DNA of 64,000 nt from Georgenia faecalis (GTDB lineage Bacteria; Actinomycetota; Actinomycetes; Actinomycetales; Actinomycetaceae), in the NCBI RefSeq assembly GCF_003710105.1, contig NZ_CP033325.1, positions 1,984,001 to 2,048,000 on the forward strand. The letters run 5' to 3'. Both the position numbers and the translations under genes were made by a program. Below are positions 1 to 8,447 of this stretch, piece after piece. Under the pieces are notes generated by a model. It had not been told where the DNA came from and made no database searches. It worked only from the letters and a program-made list of their open reading frames with translations. The first letter of the stretch is position 1, and every line of letters starts with the position of its first letter.

Positions 1-983
1 GGGTCGAGCTCCGCCGCGGCGGTGACGACGAGGTCGGCGCCGGCGACCGCGCGGGAGAGCCCGACGGCGCCCGCGACGACCTCCGCGCCGGGCAGCCGGC
101 GGCCCCCGACGAGGGTGAGCGCCAGCCCGGCCCCGCCGCCGGCGCCCGACCCGGCGGCGCGGGCCGCACGCCCGGCGCCGAGGTGGCGGGCCGGTGGCGC
201 GCCGGCGCCGGAGGCGAGACTGAGCACCTGGCGGGCCGGCAGCGCGGCCGCGCTCCGCTCGAGGAGGTCGGCGAGGTGCCCGACGCACCCGTCGAGCTCC
301 TGCGCGTCGGCGGGTGAGATCCCCGGGCGCTCGGCGAGGAGCGCGCCGGCCCCGTGCAGGCCCAGCAGCGGGACGTCGTCGGCGGTGGCGAGGACGAGGT
401 CGCGGCCCCGGAGGAGCTGCCCGACGGCGGCGAGGTCGGGGAGGTCACCCGGGGCCAGCGTCCCGAGGGCGCGGGCGCCGGCGAGCGACGTCTCGGCGGG
501 CGCGGTGCCGGTGCCCGCGGCGGCGAGGACGGCCAGCGCCCCGGTCCCGGCGTCGTGCGCGGCCCCGGCACCGAGGCCGACGACGACGCGGCTCGCGCCG
601 GTGCGCAGCGCCGCCAGGACGAGGTCGCCGAGACCGGCGCTGGTGCCGGCCTCGGCCCGCCGCAGCTCCTCCCCCGGCGGCGTGAGGTGGGTGCCGAGGA
701 CCTGGTCGGCCTCGACGTAGGCGGTGCCGCCGGCGTCGCCGGGGACGTGCAGGACGGCGGCCGGTACCGGCTCACCGAGGGGGCCGCGGGCGGTCAGCGG
801 GACCAGCCGGCCGCCGCACGCGGCGTGGACGACGTCGACCAGCCCGGCCGACCCGTCGGACAGGGCCAGCCGGGTGAGCTCGTCACCGGCCGCGCGCCGC
901 TGCCAGCCGCGGGCCAGCGCGGCCGCCGCCTGGACGGCGCTGAGCGGCCCGGAGAGCCGGTCGGGCGCGAGGAGGACGCGCAC
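1..983 (-). CDS. Glycerate kinase, GarK-type family 1 (3' end outside window)
   Basis: A continuous minus-strand frame opens at GTG 983 and leaves the window without a stop, giving about 327 residues. The N-terminus reads VRVLLAPDRLSGPLSAVQAA, the phosphate-binding opening typical of family 1 glycerate kinases (APD-x-F/L-x-G-x-L-S/T). It continues with a degenerate L-x-L-S-D-G-S-A-G-L-V-D segment where most relatives have SDGGxGF(V/T)D. A later GLGAGAAHDAGTG stretch matches the family's G-G-S-A-T-N-D-G-G glycine-rich loop only loosely. Known role of the family: ATP-dependent phosphorylation of glycerate to 2- or 3-phosphoglycerate in the cytosol. The start lies 12 nt after the M20 peptidase stop, so the two are probably cotranscribed. 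The weakened glycine motifs, with GSAG where GGxG is usual, leave open a non-canonical substrate or reduced activity. Confidence 0.72.
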   Translation of the reverse strand, partial: MRVLLAPDRLSGPLSAVQAAAALARGWQRRAAGDELTRLALSDGSAGLVDVVHAACGGRLVPLTARGPLGEPVPAAVLHVPGDAGGTAYVEADQVLGTHLTPPGEELRRAEAGTSAGLGDLVLAALRTGASRVVVGLGAGAAHDAGTGALAVLAAAGTGTAPAETSLAGARALGTLAPGDLPDLAAVGQLLRGRDLVLATADDVPLLGLHGAGALLAERPGISPADAQELDGCVGHLADLLERSAAALPARQVLSLASGAGAPPARHLGAGRAARAAGSGAGGGAGLALTLVGGRRLPGAEVVAGAVGLSRAVAGADLVVTAAAELD

Positions 984-995
984 CGCGGCGCGGGC

Positions 996-2357
996 TCAGA
1001 CCTGGCGCGCGAGGCGCGCCAGGAGCAGCGCCTCGGCGAGGACGACCCGCTCCAGCTCGCCGAGGTGAACCGACTCGTCCTCGGAGTGGGCCCGCGAGTC
1101 GGGGTCCTCCACGCCGGTGACGAGGATGGCCGCCTGCGGGTACGCCTCGAGGAGGTCGGCGATGAAGGGGATGGAGCCCCCGACGCCGATGTCGACCGGT
1201 TCGGTCCCCCACGCGGAGGTGAACGCCCAGCGCGCCGCGCGCATCGCCTCGGAGTCGGCCGGGGCCTGGAACGCCTGGCCCCGCTCCCCCCGCTCGACCC
1301 GCACCCGCGCACCGAAGGGGGCGTGGCTCACGAGGTGCTCATGGAGGGCGGCCTCCGCCGCGGCCGGGTCCTGCCCGGGCGCGATGCGCAGGGAGAGCTT
1401 CGCCCGGGCGCTCGGGGTGATCGTGTTGGAGGCGTGGTCGACCGTGGTGGCGTCGATGCCGATGACGGACAGGGCCGGCTTGGTCCACAGCCGGGCGGCG
1501 AGGGAGCCGGTGCCGGCCAGCGCGACGCCGTCGAGCACGCCGGCGTCGGCGCGCAGGTCGTCCTCCGGGTAGTCGACGGTGGGCGACGGCGCCGTGGTGA
1601 GGCCGGCCACAGCGACGTCCCCCGCGTCGTCGTGCAGCGTGGCGACGAGGCGGGACAGGAGGGTGAGCGCGTCGAGGACGGGCCCGCCGAACATGCCGGA
1701 GTGGACCGCGTGGTCGAGGACGCTCACCTCGACGACGCAGTCGACGAGGCCGCGCAGCGACGTCGTGAGGGCGGGGACGCCGACCTTCCAGTTGTTGGAG
1801 TCGGCGACGATGATGACGTCCGCGGCGAGCCGGTCGCGGTAGGTGTGGAGGAACCGGGAGAAGGTCGGGGAACCGACCTCCTCCTCGCCCTCGACGAAGA
1901 CGGTGACGCCGACCCCGAGGTCGTCGCCGAGCACGCGCAACGCGCCGACGTGGGCGACGATGCCGGCCTTGTCGTCCGCGGCGCCGCGACCGTAGAGCCG
2001 CTCGCCCCGCTGGGTGGGCTCAAACGGGTCGCTGCGCCAGCCCTCGGGCTTGCCGGGCGGCTGGACGTCGTGGTGGGCGTAGAGCAGGACCGTCGGCGCC
2101 CCCTCGGGGCCCTCGCGGTGGGCGACGACGGCGGGCCGGCCCGGCCGGCCCTCCTCGTCATCGACACGCAGGACGTCGACCTGTTCCATCCCGGCCCCGC
2201 GCAGGAGCTCGGCCACGGCGGCGGCGCTGGCCTCCACCCCCTCGGGTCCGAAGGCCGCGGCGGAGACGCTGGGGATCCGCACGAGGGCCTCGAGGTCGGT
2301 GCGCACCTGGGCGAAGGCCTCGTGGGTGCGCTGGGCGAGCTCGTCGACGCTGGTCAC
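996..2357 (-). CDS. M20 family zinc metallopeptidase (dipeptidase)
   Basis: A 453-residue M20/M25/M40 peptidase with all expected metal-site motifs: LLYAHHDVQP (His/Asp, residues 95-97), GRGAADDKAG (bridging Asp about 128), EGEEEVGSP (general-base Glu and metal Glu, 158-160), IVADSNNW (Asp about 186) and a C-terminal DSRAHSEDESV with the last His ligand. The lid/dimerisation domain occupies roughly residues 200-320. The family hydrolyses dipeptides or N-acyl amino acids in the cytosol using two zinc ions. The GTG start at 2357 is supported by a TACCCT -10 hexamer (2365-2370) placed 7 nt upstream, which implies a leaderless transcript. It faces DUF3043 divergently and probably shares its mRNA with the downstream glycerate kinase. 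Exact substrate cannot be read from sequence. Confidence 0.93.
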   Translation of the reverse strand: MTSVDELAQRTHEAFAQVRTDLEALVRIPSVSAAAFGPEGVEASAAAVAELLRGAGMEQVDVLRVDDEEGRPGRPAVVAHREGPEGAPTVLLYAHHDVQPPGKPEGWRSDPFEPTQRGERLYGRGAADDKAGIVAHVGALRVLGDDLGVGVTVFVEGEEEVGSPTFSRFLHTYRDRLAADVIIVADSNNWKVGVPALTTSLRGLVDCVVEVSVLDHAVHSGMFGGPVLDALTLLSRLVATLHDDAGDVAVAGLTTAPSPTVDYPEDDLRADAGVLDGVALAGTGSLAARLWTKPALSVIGIDATTVDHASNTITPSARAKLSLRIAPGQDPAAAEAALHEHLVSHAPFGARVRVERGERGQAFQAPADSEAMRAARWAFTSAWGTEPVDIGVGGSIPFIADLLEAYPQAAILVTGVEDPDSRAHSEDESVHLGELERVVLAEALLLARLARQV

Positions 2358-2364
2358 GTCTCCC

Positions 2365-2407
2365 AGGGTAGGCCAGCACCGGCAGCGTCCGCCCGCTCGA
2401 CTACCCT
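2365..2407. promoter_or_regulatory. Divergent pair of leaderless -10 elements
   Basis: TACCCT occurs once on each strand: on the minus strand at 2370-2365, 7 nt before the GTG of the M20 peptidase (2357), and on the plus strand at 2402-2407, 7 nt before GTG 2415 of the DUF3043 gene. Both would start transcription at or beside the start codon. No convincing -35 boxes are visible. The two promoters are back to back within about 45 bp, so they may interfere with or co-regulate each other. Confidence 0.6.
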
Positions 2408-2414
2408 TCGTCAG

Positions 2415-2999
2415 GTGATGGAACGCCGCAAGAACGACGCCCCGGCCACCCCGGAGCCCGAGGGCGAGAGCCGCCCGGGCGCCAAGGGCGGCCCCACGCC
2501 CAAGCGCCGCGAGGCCCAGGCGCAGAACAAGCGCCCGCTCGTCGCCTCGGACCGCAAGGCGGCCCGCCGCGCCGACCGCGAACGACGCAACGAGCTGTAC
2601 GCCCGCCAGCAGCAGGCGATGGCCACGGGCGACGAGCGGTACCTGCCCCAGCGCGACAAGGGACCGGTCCGGCGCTGGGTCCGCAACTACATCGACTCGC
2701 GGCGCAGCCCGAGCGAGTTCTTCCTGCCCATGGCGATGGTCGCCATCGTGCTCCTGCTCTTCGCGAGCCAGCTCCCCGAGGTCGCCGTCGTCGGGCTCGT
2801 CGTCATGTACGCCGGGTTCTTCATCGCCCTCGCCTTCGCGATCGGCTACACCGTCGCCGCCATGCGCAAGGTCAAGCGCCGCTTCGACGAGGACCAGATC
2901 CCGCGGTTCACCGCGATGTACGCCTTCACCCGCGTCTTCCAGCCCCGCTTCCTCCGGGCGCCCAAGCCCCAGGTCAAGCGCGGGGAGAGCGTGGAGTGA
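2415..2999 (+). CDS. DUF3043 membrane protein
   Basis: A 194-residue protein of the actinobacterial DUF3043 family. The first 110 residues are highly charged and rich in Lys/Arg (the conserved GGPTPKRREAQ and RPLVASDRKAARRADRERRN stretch, then DERYLPQRDKGPVRRWVRNYID). Two closely spaced transmembrane segments follow at about residues 104-121 and 128-148, and the tail is basic. Function is unknown; the layout suggests a cytoplasmic basic domain anchored at the membrane. GTG 2415 is preferred over ATG 2418 because the TACCCT -10 box ends exactly 7 nt before it; both are in frame. Its stop overlaps the pyrD start by 4 nt (GTGA), so the two are translationally coupled. Confidence 0.9.
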   Translation: MMERRKNDAPATPEPEGESRPGAKGGPTPKRREAQAQNKRPLVASDRKAARRADRERRNELYARQQQAMATGDERYLPQRDKGPVRRWVRNYIDSRRSPSEFFLPMAMVAIVLLLFASQLPEVAVVGLVVMYAGFFIALAFAIGYTVAAMRKVKRRFDEDQIPRFTAMYAFTRVFQPRFLRAPKPQVKRGESVE

Positions 3000-4042
3000 G
3001 CGGCGGCTCCCCCCTCTACCGGCTCCTCTTCCGCACCCTCGCGCTGCGCGCCGACCCCGAGCGCGCCCACCACGTGGGCCTGGGTGCCATCCGCGCGGCG
3101 GCGGCCGTCCCCGGCCTGTCGCACGCCGTGCGCGCCACCCTGGGGCGGCGCGCGCCGGAGGCGACGACCACCGCGTTCGGACGCCGGGTGCCGGGCCCGC
3201 TCGGCCTGGCGGCCGGGATGGACAAGGACGCCCGCACCGTCCTCGGGATGGACATGCTCGGCTTCGCCCACGTCGAGGTGGGCACCGTGACCGCGCACCC
3301 GCAGCCGGGCAACGAGCGCCCGCGCCTGTGGCGGCTGCCCGAGCAGGGCGCCCTGCGCAACCGGATGGGCTTCAACAACGACGGCGCCGCCGCCGCCGGC
3401 GCGGCCCTGCGGGAGCTGCGCCGCACCCGCCGGGGGCGCTCCGTCGTCGTCGGCGCCAACATCGGCAAGTCCAAGGTGACGCCCGCGGCCGACGCGGTGG
3501 CCGACTACGTCGCCAGCGCCCGGGAGGTGGCCCGCTGGGCCGACTACCTCGTCGTCAACGTGTCCTCGCCCAACACCCCGGGGCTGCGCGACCTGCAGGC
3601 GGTCACTGTCCTGCGCCCCATCCTCGCCGCCGCGCAGTCGGCGGCGGACGACGCCGCCGGCCGCCGCGTGCCGGTCCTCGTCAAGGTGGCCCCCGACCTC
3701 AGCGAGCCCGACCTCGACGCCGTCGCCGACCTTGTCCTCGAGCTGGGGCTGGCGGGCGTGGTCGCCACGAACACCACCATCGACCACGACCACGGGCCCG
3801 GCGGCCTGTCCGGCCCGCCCCTGCACGCCCGCTCGGTCGCCGTCGTCGCCCGGCTGCGCGCGCGGCTCGGCGCCGGCCCCACGATCATCGGCGTAGGCGG
3901 GATCACCGACGTCGAGGACGCTCGGCGGATGCTCCACGCGGGCGCCGACCTGCTCCAGGCGTACACGGCCTTCATCTACCAGGGGCCCGGGTGGCCGGGC
4001 CGGATGAACCGGGCCCTCGCCCGCGAGGCCCCGGCGCGCTGA
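2996..4042 (+). CDS. pyrD: Dihydroorotate dehydrogenase (quinone), class 2
   Basis: A 348-residue class 2 dihydroorotate dehydrogenase, which oxidises dihydroorotate to orotate in pyrimidine synthesis and passes electrons through FMN to membrane quinone. Visible signatures are the N-terminal helical extension that distinguishes class 2 (residues 1-60), LGLAAGMDKDA (about 69-79), the FMN/substrate motif RNRMGFNNDGA (121-131), NVSSPNTPGLRDLQ containing the catalytic serine (188-201), VLVKVAPDL, VATNTTIDHD, and the phosphate-binding IIGVGGI followed by GADLLQAYTAFIYQGP at the C-terminus. It starts with GTG inside the stop codon of DUF3043. It converges on a small membrane-protein gene with a 56-bp gap holding no obvious terminator. 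Length and motifs are normal for the family. Confidence 0.97.
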   Translation: MSGGSPLYRLLFRTLALRADPERAHHVGLGAIRAAAAVPGLSHAVRATLGRRAPEATTTAFGRRVPGPLGLAAGMDKDARTVLGMDMLGFAHVEVGTVTAHPQPGNERPRLWRLPEQGALRNRMGFNNDGAAAAGAALRELRRTRRGRSVVVGANIGKSKVTPAADAVADYVASAREVARWADYLVVNVSSPNTPGLRDLQAVTVLRPILAAAQSAADDAAGRRVPVLVKVAPDLSEPDLDAVADLVLELGLAGVVATNTTIDHDHGPGGLSGPPLHARSVAVVARLRARLGAGPTIIGVGGITDVEDARRMLHAGADLLQAYTAFIYQGPGWPGRMNRALAREAPAR

Positions 4043-4098
4043 GAGCCGCTCCGACGAGAGAGGCGCGCACCCGGGAGTCCCGCAGCCAGGAGGGTCGC

Positions 4099-4548
4099 TC
4101 AGCCGCCCGCGGTGGCGGCGATCCGCACGGGGCTCGACCGCCACAGCCAGACCATGCCCAGCAGGGGCAGGACGAGCGGCACGTAGCCGTAGCCCTGCCC
4201 GAACGCCGACCACACGGTGTCCTCGCCGAACAGCTCGGGCCGGGACAGGCTCAGGGCCCCGACGACGAGGACGCCGGTGAGCTCGAAGAGCACCGCCACC
4301 CACGCCGCCCGCCGGGCGCGCCGCCCGTTGTGGGCGAGCAGGACGGTCGCGGCGACGTAGACCACGGCGGCCAGGGCCGACAACCCGTAGGCCAGCGGCG
4401 CCTCCGAGGCGTCCCGCAGGAGCTGGACGACGGCGCGGGCCGTGGCCGAGATGGCGAAGACGGCGTACACCGCGATGAGCACGCGCCCGACGCCGTACGC
4501 CGGGCGGCGCCGGTCCTCGGCGGGGGTCGTCGACAGTCCTGCGCTCAC
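4099..4548 (-). CDS. Small four-helix membrane protein, unknown function
   Basis: A 149-residue hydrophobic protein with about four membrane segments (approximately residues 19-38, 50-70, 82-102 and 125-145) separated by short charged loops such as NGRRARRA. No recognised family motif is visible. The start is set at GTG 4548, which overlaps the TGA of the upstream membrane gene by 4 nt; longer in-frame versions would overlap that gene almost entirely. The coupling implies a two-subunit membrane pair, or at least co-expression. The pair sits divergently from pepA. I cannot assign a function; similar paired small membrane proteins are common in Actinobacteria and mostly unstudied. Confidence 0.72.
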   Translation of the reverse strand: MSAGLSTTPAEDRRRPAYGVGRVLIAVYAVFAISATARAVVQLLRDASEAPLAYGLSALAAVVYVAATVLLAHNGRRARRAAWVAVLFELTGVLVVGALSLSRPELFGEDTVWSAFGQGYGYVPLVLPLLGMVWLWRSSPVRIAATAGG

Positions 4549-4898
4549 GCGGACCACACCTGCCACACACGCAGCTCCATGACCGCGACCGTGAAGGCCG
4601 CCACGACGAGGACGACGGAGCTCCACCGGGTCCGGTCCGCCAGCGCCCAGGCCGCCGCCAGCGGCAGGACCATGAGGGCGACGACGAGGTAGCCCCACAG
4701 GGTCCACGGGTCGGCGACCGGGTGGCCGCCCGCCTGGCCGATGCCGGCGACGACCATCTGCACGAGGATCGCCGCCTCGACGACACCGCCGGCGATGAGC
4801 TGTCGCAGGATCACCGCACGGTCGCGGACGGCGAACAGGGCGGCCCAGAGGGCGAGGACGCCGGCCAACCCGGCCACGGCGACGACAGCAGCAAGCAC
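4545..4898 (-). CDS. Small three-helix membrane protein, unknown function
   Basis: A 117-residue protein with an N-terminal hydrophobic segment (about residues 2-22), a polar RDRAVILRQLIAGG turn, then two or three further membrane helices, ending RVWQVWSA. The start is GTG 4898. It is the first gene of a two-gene unit, because its stop overlaps the following membrane gene in a GTGA junction. It is divergent from pepA with a 93-bp spacer. No enzyme or transport motif is recognisable, and a regulatory or structural membrane role is only a guess. Confidence 0.68.
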   Translation of the reverse strand: MLAAVVAVAGLAGVLALWAALFAVRDRAVILRQLIAGGVVEAAILVQMVVAGIGQAGGHPVADPWTLWGYLVVALMVLPLAAAWALADRTRWSSVVLVVAAFTVAVMELRVWQVWSA

Positions 4899-4991
4899 GG
4901 GGCGAGCGTACCGACCTCCGGGACCACCGGACGCCCGCCCGGGGCTGCTCCCACCTGCCCGCCGTGCCGCCGCGCCGCTAGCATCGACACC

Positions 4992-6467
4992 GTGACCGAA
5001 CTGAGCCTGAGCCCCAAGGACCCTGCCCGCAGCCACGCCGACGCCCTCGTCCTCGCGACGACGAGCGACGACGGCGCCGCCCGCCTCCTCGCCGACCACC
5101 TCCCGCGCGCCGTCGTGGACCGCCTCACCGCGCTCCTGCCCGCCCTCGGCGTCAAGGGCACCGCGGACGAGGTCCTGCGCATCCCCGCCGGCGACGGCCT
5201 CGCCGCCGACGTCGTCGTCCTCACCGGGCTCGGGCCGGTCGCCGCAGGCCGTCCGGGCGCCGAGGCGCTGCGCCGGGCCGCCGGTGCGGCCGTGCGCTCG
5301 CTCGCCGGCACCGCCGACGCCGTCCTGGCGCTGCCCGCGACGACGGCCGAGGAGGTCGGAGCCGTGGCCGAGGGCGCACTGCTCGGCGCGTACCGCTTCG
5401 ACCGGTACCGCCGCACCGACCCGGCGCCGGTCACCCGCGTCGAGCTCGCCACGCCGCTGGCCCGCGACAAGGCCGCCAAGGCCGCCGTCGAGCGGGCGCG
5501 CGTGCTGGCCGACGCCGTCGCCGGTGTCCGCGACCTCGTCAACGCCTCCCCCCGCGACCTCTTCCCGCAGTCCTTCGCGGACGAGGCCAAGGCCGCGGCC
5601 AAGGGGACCAAGGTCAAGGTGAGCGTGCTCGACGAGCGCGAGCTCGCCGCCGGCGGCTACGGCGGCATCGTCGGCGTCGGCCAGGGCTCGCTGCGCCCGC
5701 CCCGCCTCGTCAAGGTCACCTACGCCCCCGCGCGCGCCAAGGCGCACTACGCCCTCGTCGGCAAGGGCATCACCTTCGACTCCGGCGGCCTGTCCATCAA
5801 GCCCGCCAAGGGCATGGAGACGATGAAAATGGACATGGCGGGCGCCGCCACCGTCCTCCACGTCGTCCTGGCCGCCGCCGCCCTCGACCTCCCCGTGCGG
5901 GTCACCGGCTGGCTCGCCCTGGCCGAGAACATGCCCTCCGGCAGCGCGCAGCGCCCCTCCGACGTCGTCACCATGCGCGGCGGGAAGACCGTCGAGGTGC
6001 TCAACACCGACGCCGAGGGCCGCCTCGTCATGGCCGACGCCCTCGTCGCCGCGTGCGAGGAGAGCCCCGACGTCGTCGCCGACATCGCCACCCTCACGGG
6101 CGCGCAGATGGTCGCCCTGGGCAACCAGGTCGGTGCCGTCATGGGCAGCGAGGACGTGCGGGGTGCTGTCGTCGCGGCCGCCGACCGCACGGGCGAGCAG
6201 TTCTGGCCGATGCCGCTGCCCACCGAGCTGCGGGACTCCCTGCGCTCCCCGGTCGCCGACCTCGCCAACATGGGCGACCGCTTCGGCGGCATGCTCGTCG
6301 CGGGCCTCTTCCTCCAGGAGTTCGTCGGCGAGACGCCCTGGGCCCACCTCGACATCGCCGGGCCCGCCTACAACGAGGGCTCGCCGCGCGGGTACACCCC
6401 CAAGGGGGGCACGGGCATGGGCGTGCGCACGCTCCTGGGCCTGCTCGAGGGCGCCGCGCAGCGCTGA
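4992..6467 (+). CDS. pepA: Leucyl aminopeptidase (M17 family)
   Basis: A 491-residue M17 aminopeptidase. The C-terminal catalytic domain shows KGITFDSGGLSIKP (metal-binding Lys258 and Asp263), METMKMDMAGAA (Asp ligand) and the family signature NTDAEGRL (residues 338-345, with Asp340 and Glu342 as zinc ligands and Arg344 catalytic). The N-terminal 170 residues form the usual alpha/beta domain. The family removes N-terminal amino acids from peptides in the cytosol as a hexamer with two metal ions. The GTG start at 4992 is preceded by TAGCAT at a 7-nt spacing, so the transcript is probably leaderless. A strong hairpin follows the stop within 10 nt. Confidence 0.96.
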   Translation: MTELSLSPKDPARSHADALVLATTSDDGAARLLADHLPRAVVDRLTALLPALGVKGTADEVLRIPAGDGLAADVVVLTGLGPVAAGRPGAEALRRAAGAAVRSLAGTADAVLALPATTAEEVGAVAEGALLGAYRFDRYRRTDPAPVTRVELATPLARDKAAKAAVERARVLADAVAGVRDLVNASPRDLFPQSFADEAKAAAKGTKVKVSVLDERELAAGGYGGIVGVGQGSLRPPRLVKVTYAPARAKAHYALVGKGITFDSGGLSIKPAKGMETMKMDMAGAATVLHVVLAAAALDLPVRVTGWLALAENMPSGSAQRPSDVVTMRGGKTVEVLNTDAEGRLVMADALVAACEESPDVVADIATLTGAQMVALGNQVGAVMGSEDVRGAVVAAADRTGEQFWPMPLPTELRDSLRSPVADLANMGDRFGGMLVAGLFLQEFVGETPWAHLDIAGPAYNEGSPRGYTPKGGTGMGVRTLLGLLEGAAQR

Positions 6468-6476
6468 ACGGACGTC

Positions 6477-6509
6477 ACGGGCCCGGCCGATCCTCGCGGC
6501 CGGGCCCGT
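6477..6509 (+). terminator. Hairpin terminator after pepA (possibly bidirectional)
   Basis: A perfect 13-bp stem (ACGGGCCCGGCCG, 6477-6489, pairing with 6497-6509) with a 7-nt loop. It begins 10 nt after the pepA stop. No long U tract follows, as is usual in GC-rich Actinobacteria. It also lies downstream of the facing gene at 6573-6896 and could end both transcripts. Confidence 0.8.
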
Positions 6510-6572
6510 TCGCGTTCGCGTTCGCGGCGGTGCGCGGGCCGGCATCGCGGGCGCGCGTACCGGCCGGCGCCG

Positions 6573-6896
6573 TCAGCCGCCGCGGCGCTGCTGCGCGCTC
6601 CACTCCCGCATGCGCGCCGGGTAGCCGGTGAGGTTGACGTCGTAGACGGGGATCTCCAGCGTCCGCCCCAGCTCGCGCGCCGCCTGCGCGTCGGGGACGC
6701 GGCGCCGGGTCCACTCCCCCGTGCGCGCGACGAGCACGAGGGTGGGCGGATCCACGTAGGTCGCGGGCTCGAGGTAGCCCTCGACGCCCACGCGGGTCGA
6801 GACGAACTGCCGGAAGTGCGCCGTCGTCTCGGCCTTCACCTCGGCACGGGAGGGCTCGCGCGTGGCCTGCTGGCGCCGTCGGGGGAACAACCGCAT
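6573..6896 (-). CDS. Conserved actinobacterial protein of about 107 residues, unknown function
   Basis: A 107-residue soluble protein with a basic N-terminus (MRLFPRRRQQ), a predicted alpha/beta body containing EGYLEPATYVDPPTLVLVARTGEWTRRR split around residue 60, and a conserved C-terminal PVYDVNLTGYPARMREW element. I recognise the pattern as a small conserved family that often sits next to lpdA in Actinobacteria; databases frequently label members oxidoreductase without support. No nucleotide-binding or redox motif is visible. A TAGTCT hexamer 8 nt before the ATG suggests a leaderless start. It is divergent from lpdA and convergent with pepA. Confidence 0.82.
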   Translation of the reverse strand: MRLFPRRRQQATREPSRAEVKAETTAHFRQFVSTRVGVEGYLEPATYVDPPTLVLVARTGEWTRRRVPDAQAARELGRTLEIPVYDVNLTGYPARMREWSAQQRRGG

Positions 6897-7035
6897 AACG
6901 CCACAGACTAGAGCGGCGGAGCGGTGCGTGTGACCCGCCGTACAACGGGTGTGGTGGTGCCCCGCCGCCGGACGGTGACAAGATGGGGGGACGCCGGGCC
7001 ACCGTCGGCCCTACCCCGCGCTCGAGGAGAGGTAC

Positions 7036-8421
7036 GTGACCACCACGTCTGAGGACACCATGTATGACCTGGTCATTCTGGGAGCGGGAAGTGGTGGGTA
7101 CGCAGCCGCGCTCCGCGGCGCTCAGCTCGGCCTGAAGATCGCGCTCATCGAGGCTGACAAGCTCGGTGGCACCTGCCTGCACCGCGGCTGCATCCCCACG
7201 AAGGCCCTGCTCCACAGCGGCGCCGTCGTCGAGGAGATCAACGAGGCGGCCTCGGTCGGCGTCAAGGCGTCGTTCGAGGGCATCGACATGCCCGGCGTCA
7301 ACTCGTACAAGGACGCCGTCGTCGGGCGCCTGTACAAGGGTCTGCAGGGCCTCGTCTCCGCCGCCAAGATCGACTACATCACCGGCTGGGGCCGGCTCGT
7401 CGCGCAGGACACCGTCGAGGTCGACGGGCGCGCCTACCGCGGCCGCAACGTCCTGCTCGCCTCCGGGTCCTTCTCCCGCACGCTGGGTGTCGAGATCGGC
7501 GGCCGCGTCATGACGAGCGAGCAGGCCCTCCAGCTCGACACCGTCCCCACGAGCGCCATCGTGCTCGGCGGCGGCGTCATCGGCGTCGAGTTCGCCTCCG
7601 TCTGGCGTTCCTTCGGCGCCGACGTCACGATCATCGAGGCCCTCCCCCACCTCGTGCCCAACGAGGAGGAGTCGCTGTCCAAGGCCCTCGAGCGGGCCTT
7701 CCGCAAGCGCAAGATCAACTTCGCCACGAGCACCCGCTTCGCCGGCGTCGAGCAGACCGCCGACGGCGTCGTCGTCACCACCGAGGACGGCAAGACGTAC
7801 GAGGCGGAGATCCTCCTCGTCGCCGTCGGGCGCGGCCCGGCCACGGCGAACCTCGGCTACGAGGAGCAGGGCGTGCCCATGGAGCGCGGCTTCGTCCTCA
7901 CCAACGAGCGCCTCCACACCGGCGTCGGCAACATCTACGCCGTCGGCGACATCGTCCCCGGCCTGCAGCTCGCGCACCGCGGCTTCCAGCAGGGCATCTT
8001 CGTCGCCGAGGAGATCGCGGGCCTCAACCCGGCGGTCATCGTGGAGTCCGGCATCCCGCGGGTCACCTACTGCGAGCCCGAGGTCGCCTCCGTGGGCGTC
8101 ACCGAGGCGAAGGCCAAGGAGCTGTACGGGGACGACGGCGTCGAGTCGGTCGAGTTCAACCTCGCCGGCAACGGCAAGAGCCAGATCCTCAAGACCCAGG
8201 GCTTCGTCAAGCTGGTGCGCCAGAAGGACGGCCCAATCGTCGGCGTCCACATGATCGGGTCGCGCGTCGGGGAGCTCATCGGCGAGGGCCAGCTCATCGT
8301 CAACTGGGAGGCCTACCCGGACGACGTGGCCTCGCTCATCCACGCCCACCCCACCCAGGACGAAGCCCTGGGTGAGGCGGCGCTGGCGCTCGCCGGCAAG
8401 CCGCTCCACTCCCACAACTGA
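7036..8421 (+). CDS. lpdA: Dihydrolipoyl dehydrogenase (E3)
   Basis: A 461-residue flavoprotein disulfide reductase. It has the FAD-binding [17 protein letters not shown] (about 16-32), the redox disulfide in [16 protein letters not shown] (Cys47 and Cys52), a second dinucleotide fold [10 protein letters not shown] for NAD, the GDI FAD motif in YAVGDIVPG, and the C-terminal HAHPTQDE pair (His438/Glu443) that completes the partner active site in the dimer. It reoxidises dihydrolipoamide on E2 subunits of the 2-oxo acid dehydrogenase complexes. The GTG start is preceded by GAGGAGAG with 6-nt spacing. sucB begins 26 nt downstream, consistent with an operon delivering E3 with E2. Confidence 0.96.
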   Translation: MTTTSEDTMYDLVILGAGSGGYAAALRGAQLGLKIALIEADKLGGTCLHRGCIPTKALLHSGAVVEEINEAASVGVKASFEGIDMPGVNSYKDAVVGRLYKGLQGLVSAAKIDYITGWGRLVAQDTVEVDGRAYRGRNVLLASGSFSRTLGVEIGGRVMTSEQALQLDTVPTSAIVLGGGVIGVEFASVWRSFGADVTIIEALPHLVPNEEESLSKALERAFRKRKINFATSTRFAGVEQTADGVVVTTEDGKTYEAEILLVAVGRGPATANLGYEEQGVPMERGFVLTNERLHTGVGNIYAVGDIVPGLQLAHRGFQQGIFVAEEIAGLNPAVIVESGIPRVTYCEPEVASVGVTEAKAKELYGDDGVESVEFNLAGNGKSQILKTQGFVKLVRQKDGPIVGVHMIGSRVGELIGEGQLIVNWEAYPDDVASLIHAHPTQDEALGEAALALAGKPLHSHN

Positions 8422-8447
8422 CCGCCCATCGAAGGAGACGCCAGGTC

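Noticed and set aside
354-2999. An 881-codon plus-strand open frame
   Set aside because: Only its last 194 codons (DUF3043) look like a protein. The earlier part is Gly/Arg-rich and antisense to the M20 peptidase and glycerate kinase, a typical shadow in GC-rich DNA.
6900-7035. A riboswitch or operator upstream of lpdA
   Set aside because: Only a short ACCCG/CGGGT inverted repeat is visible around 6932-6950. There is no recognisable aptamer and the pairing is no better than expected for this base composition.
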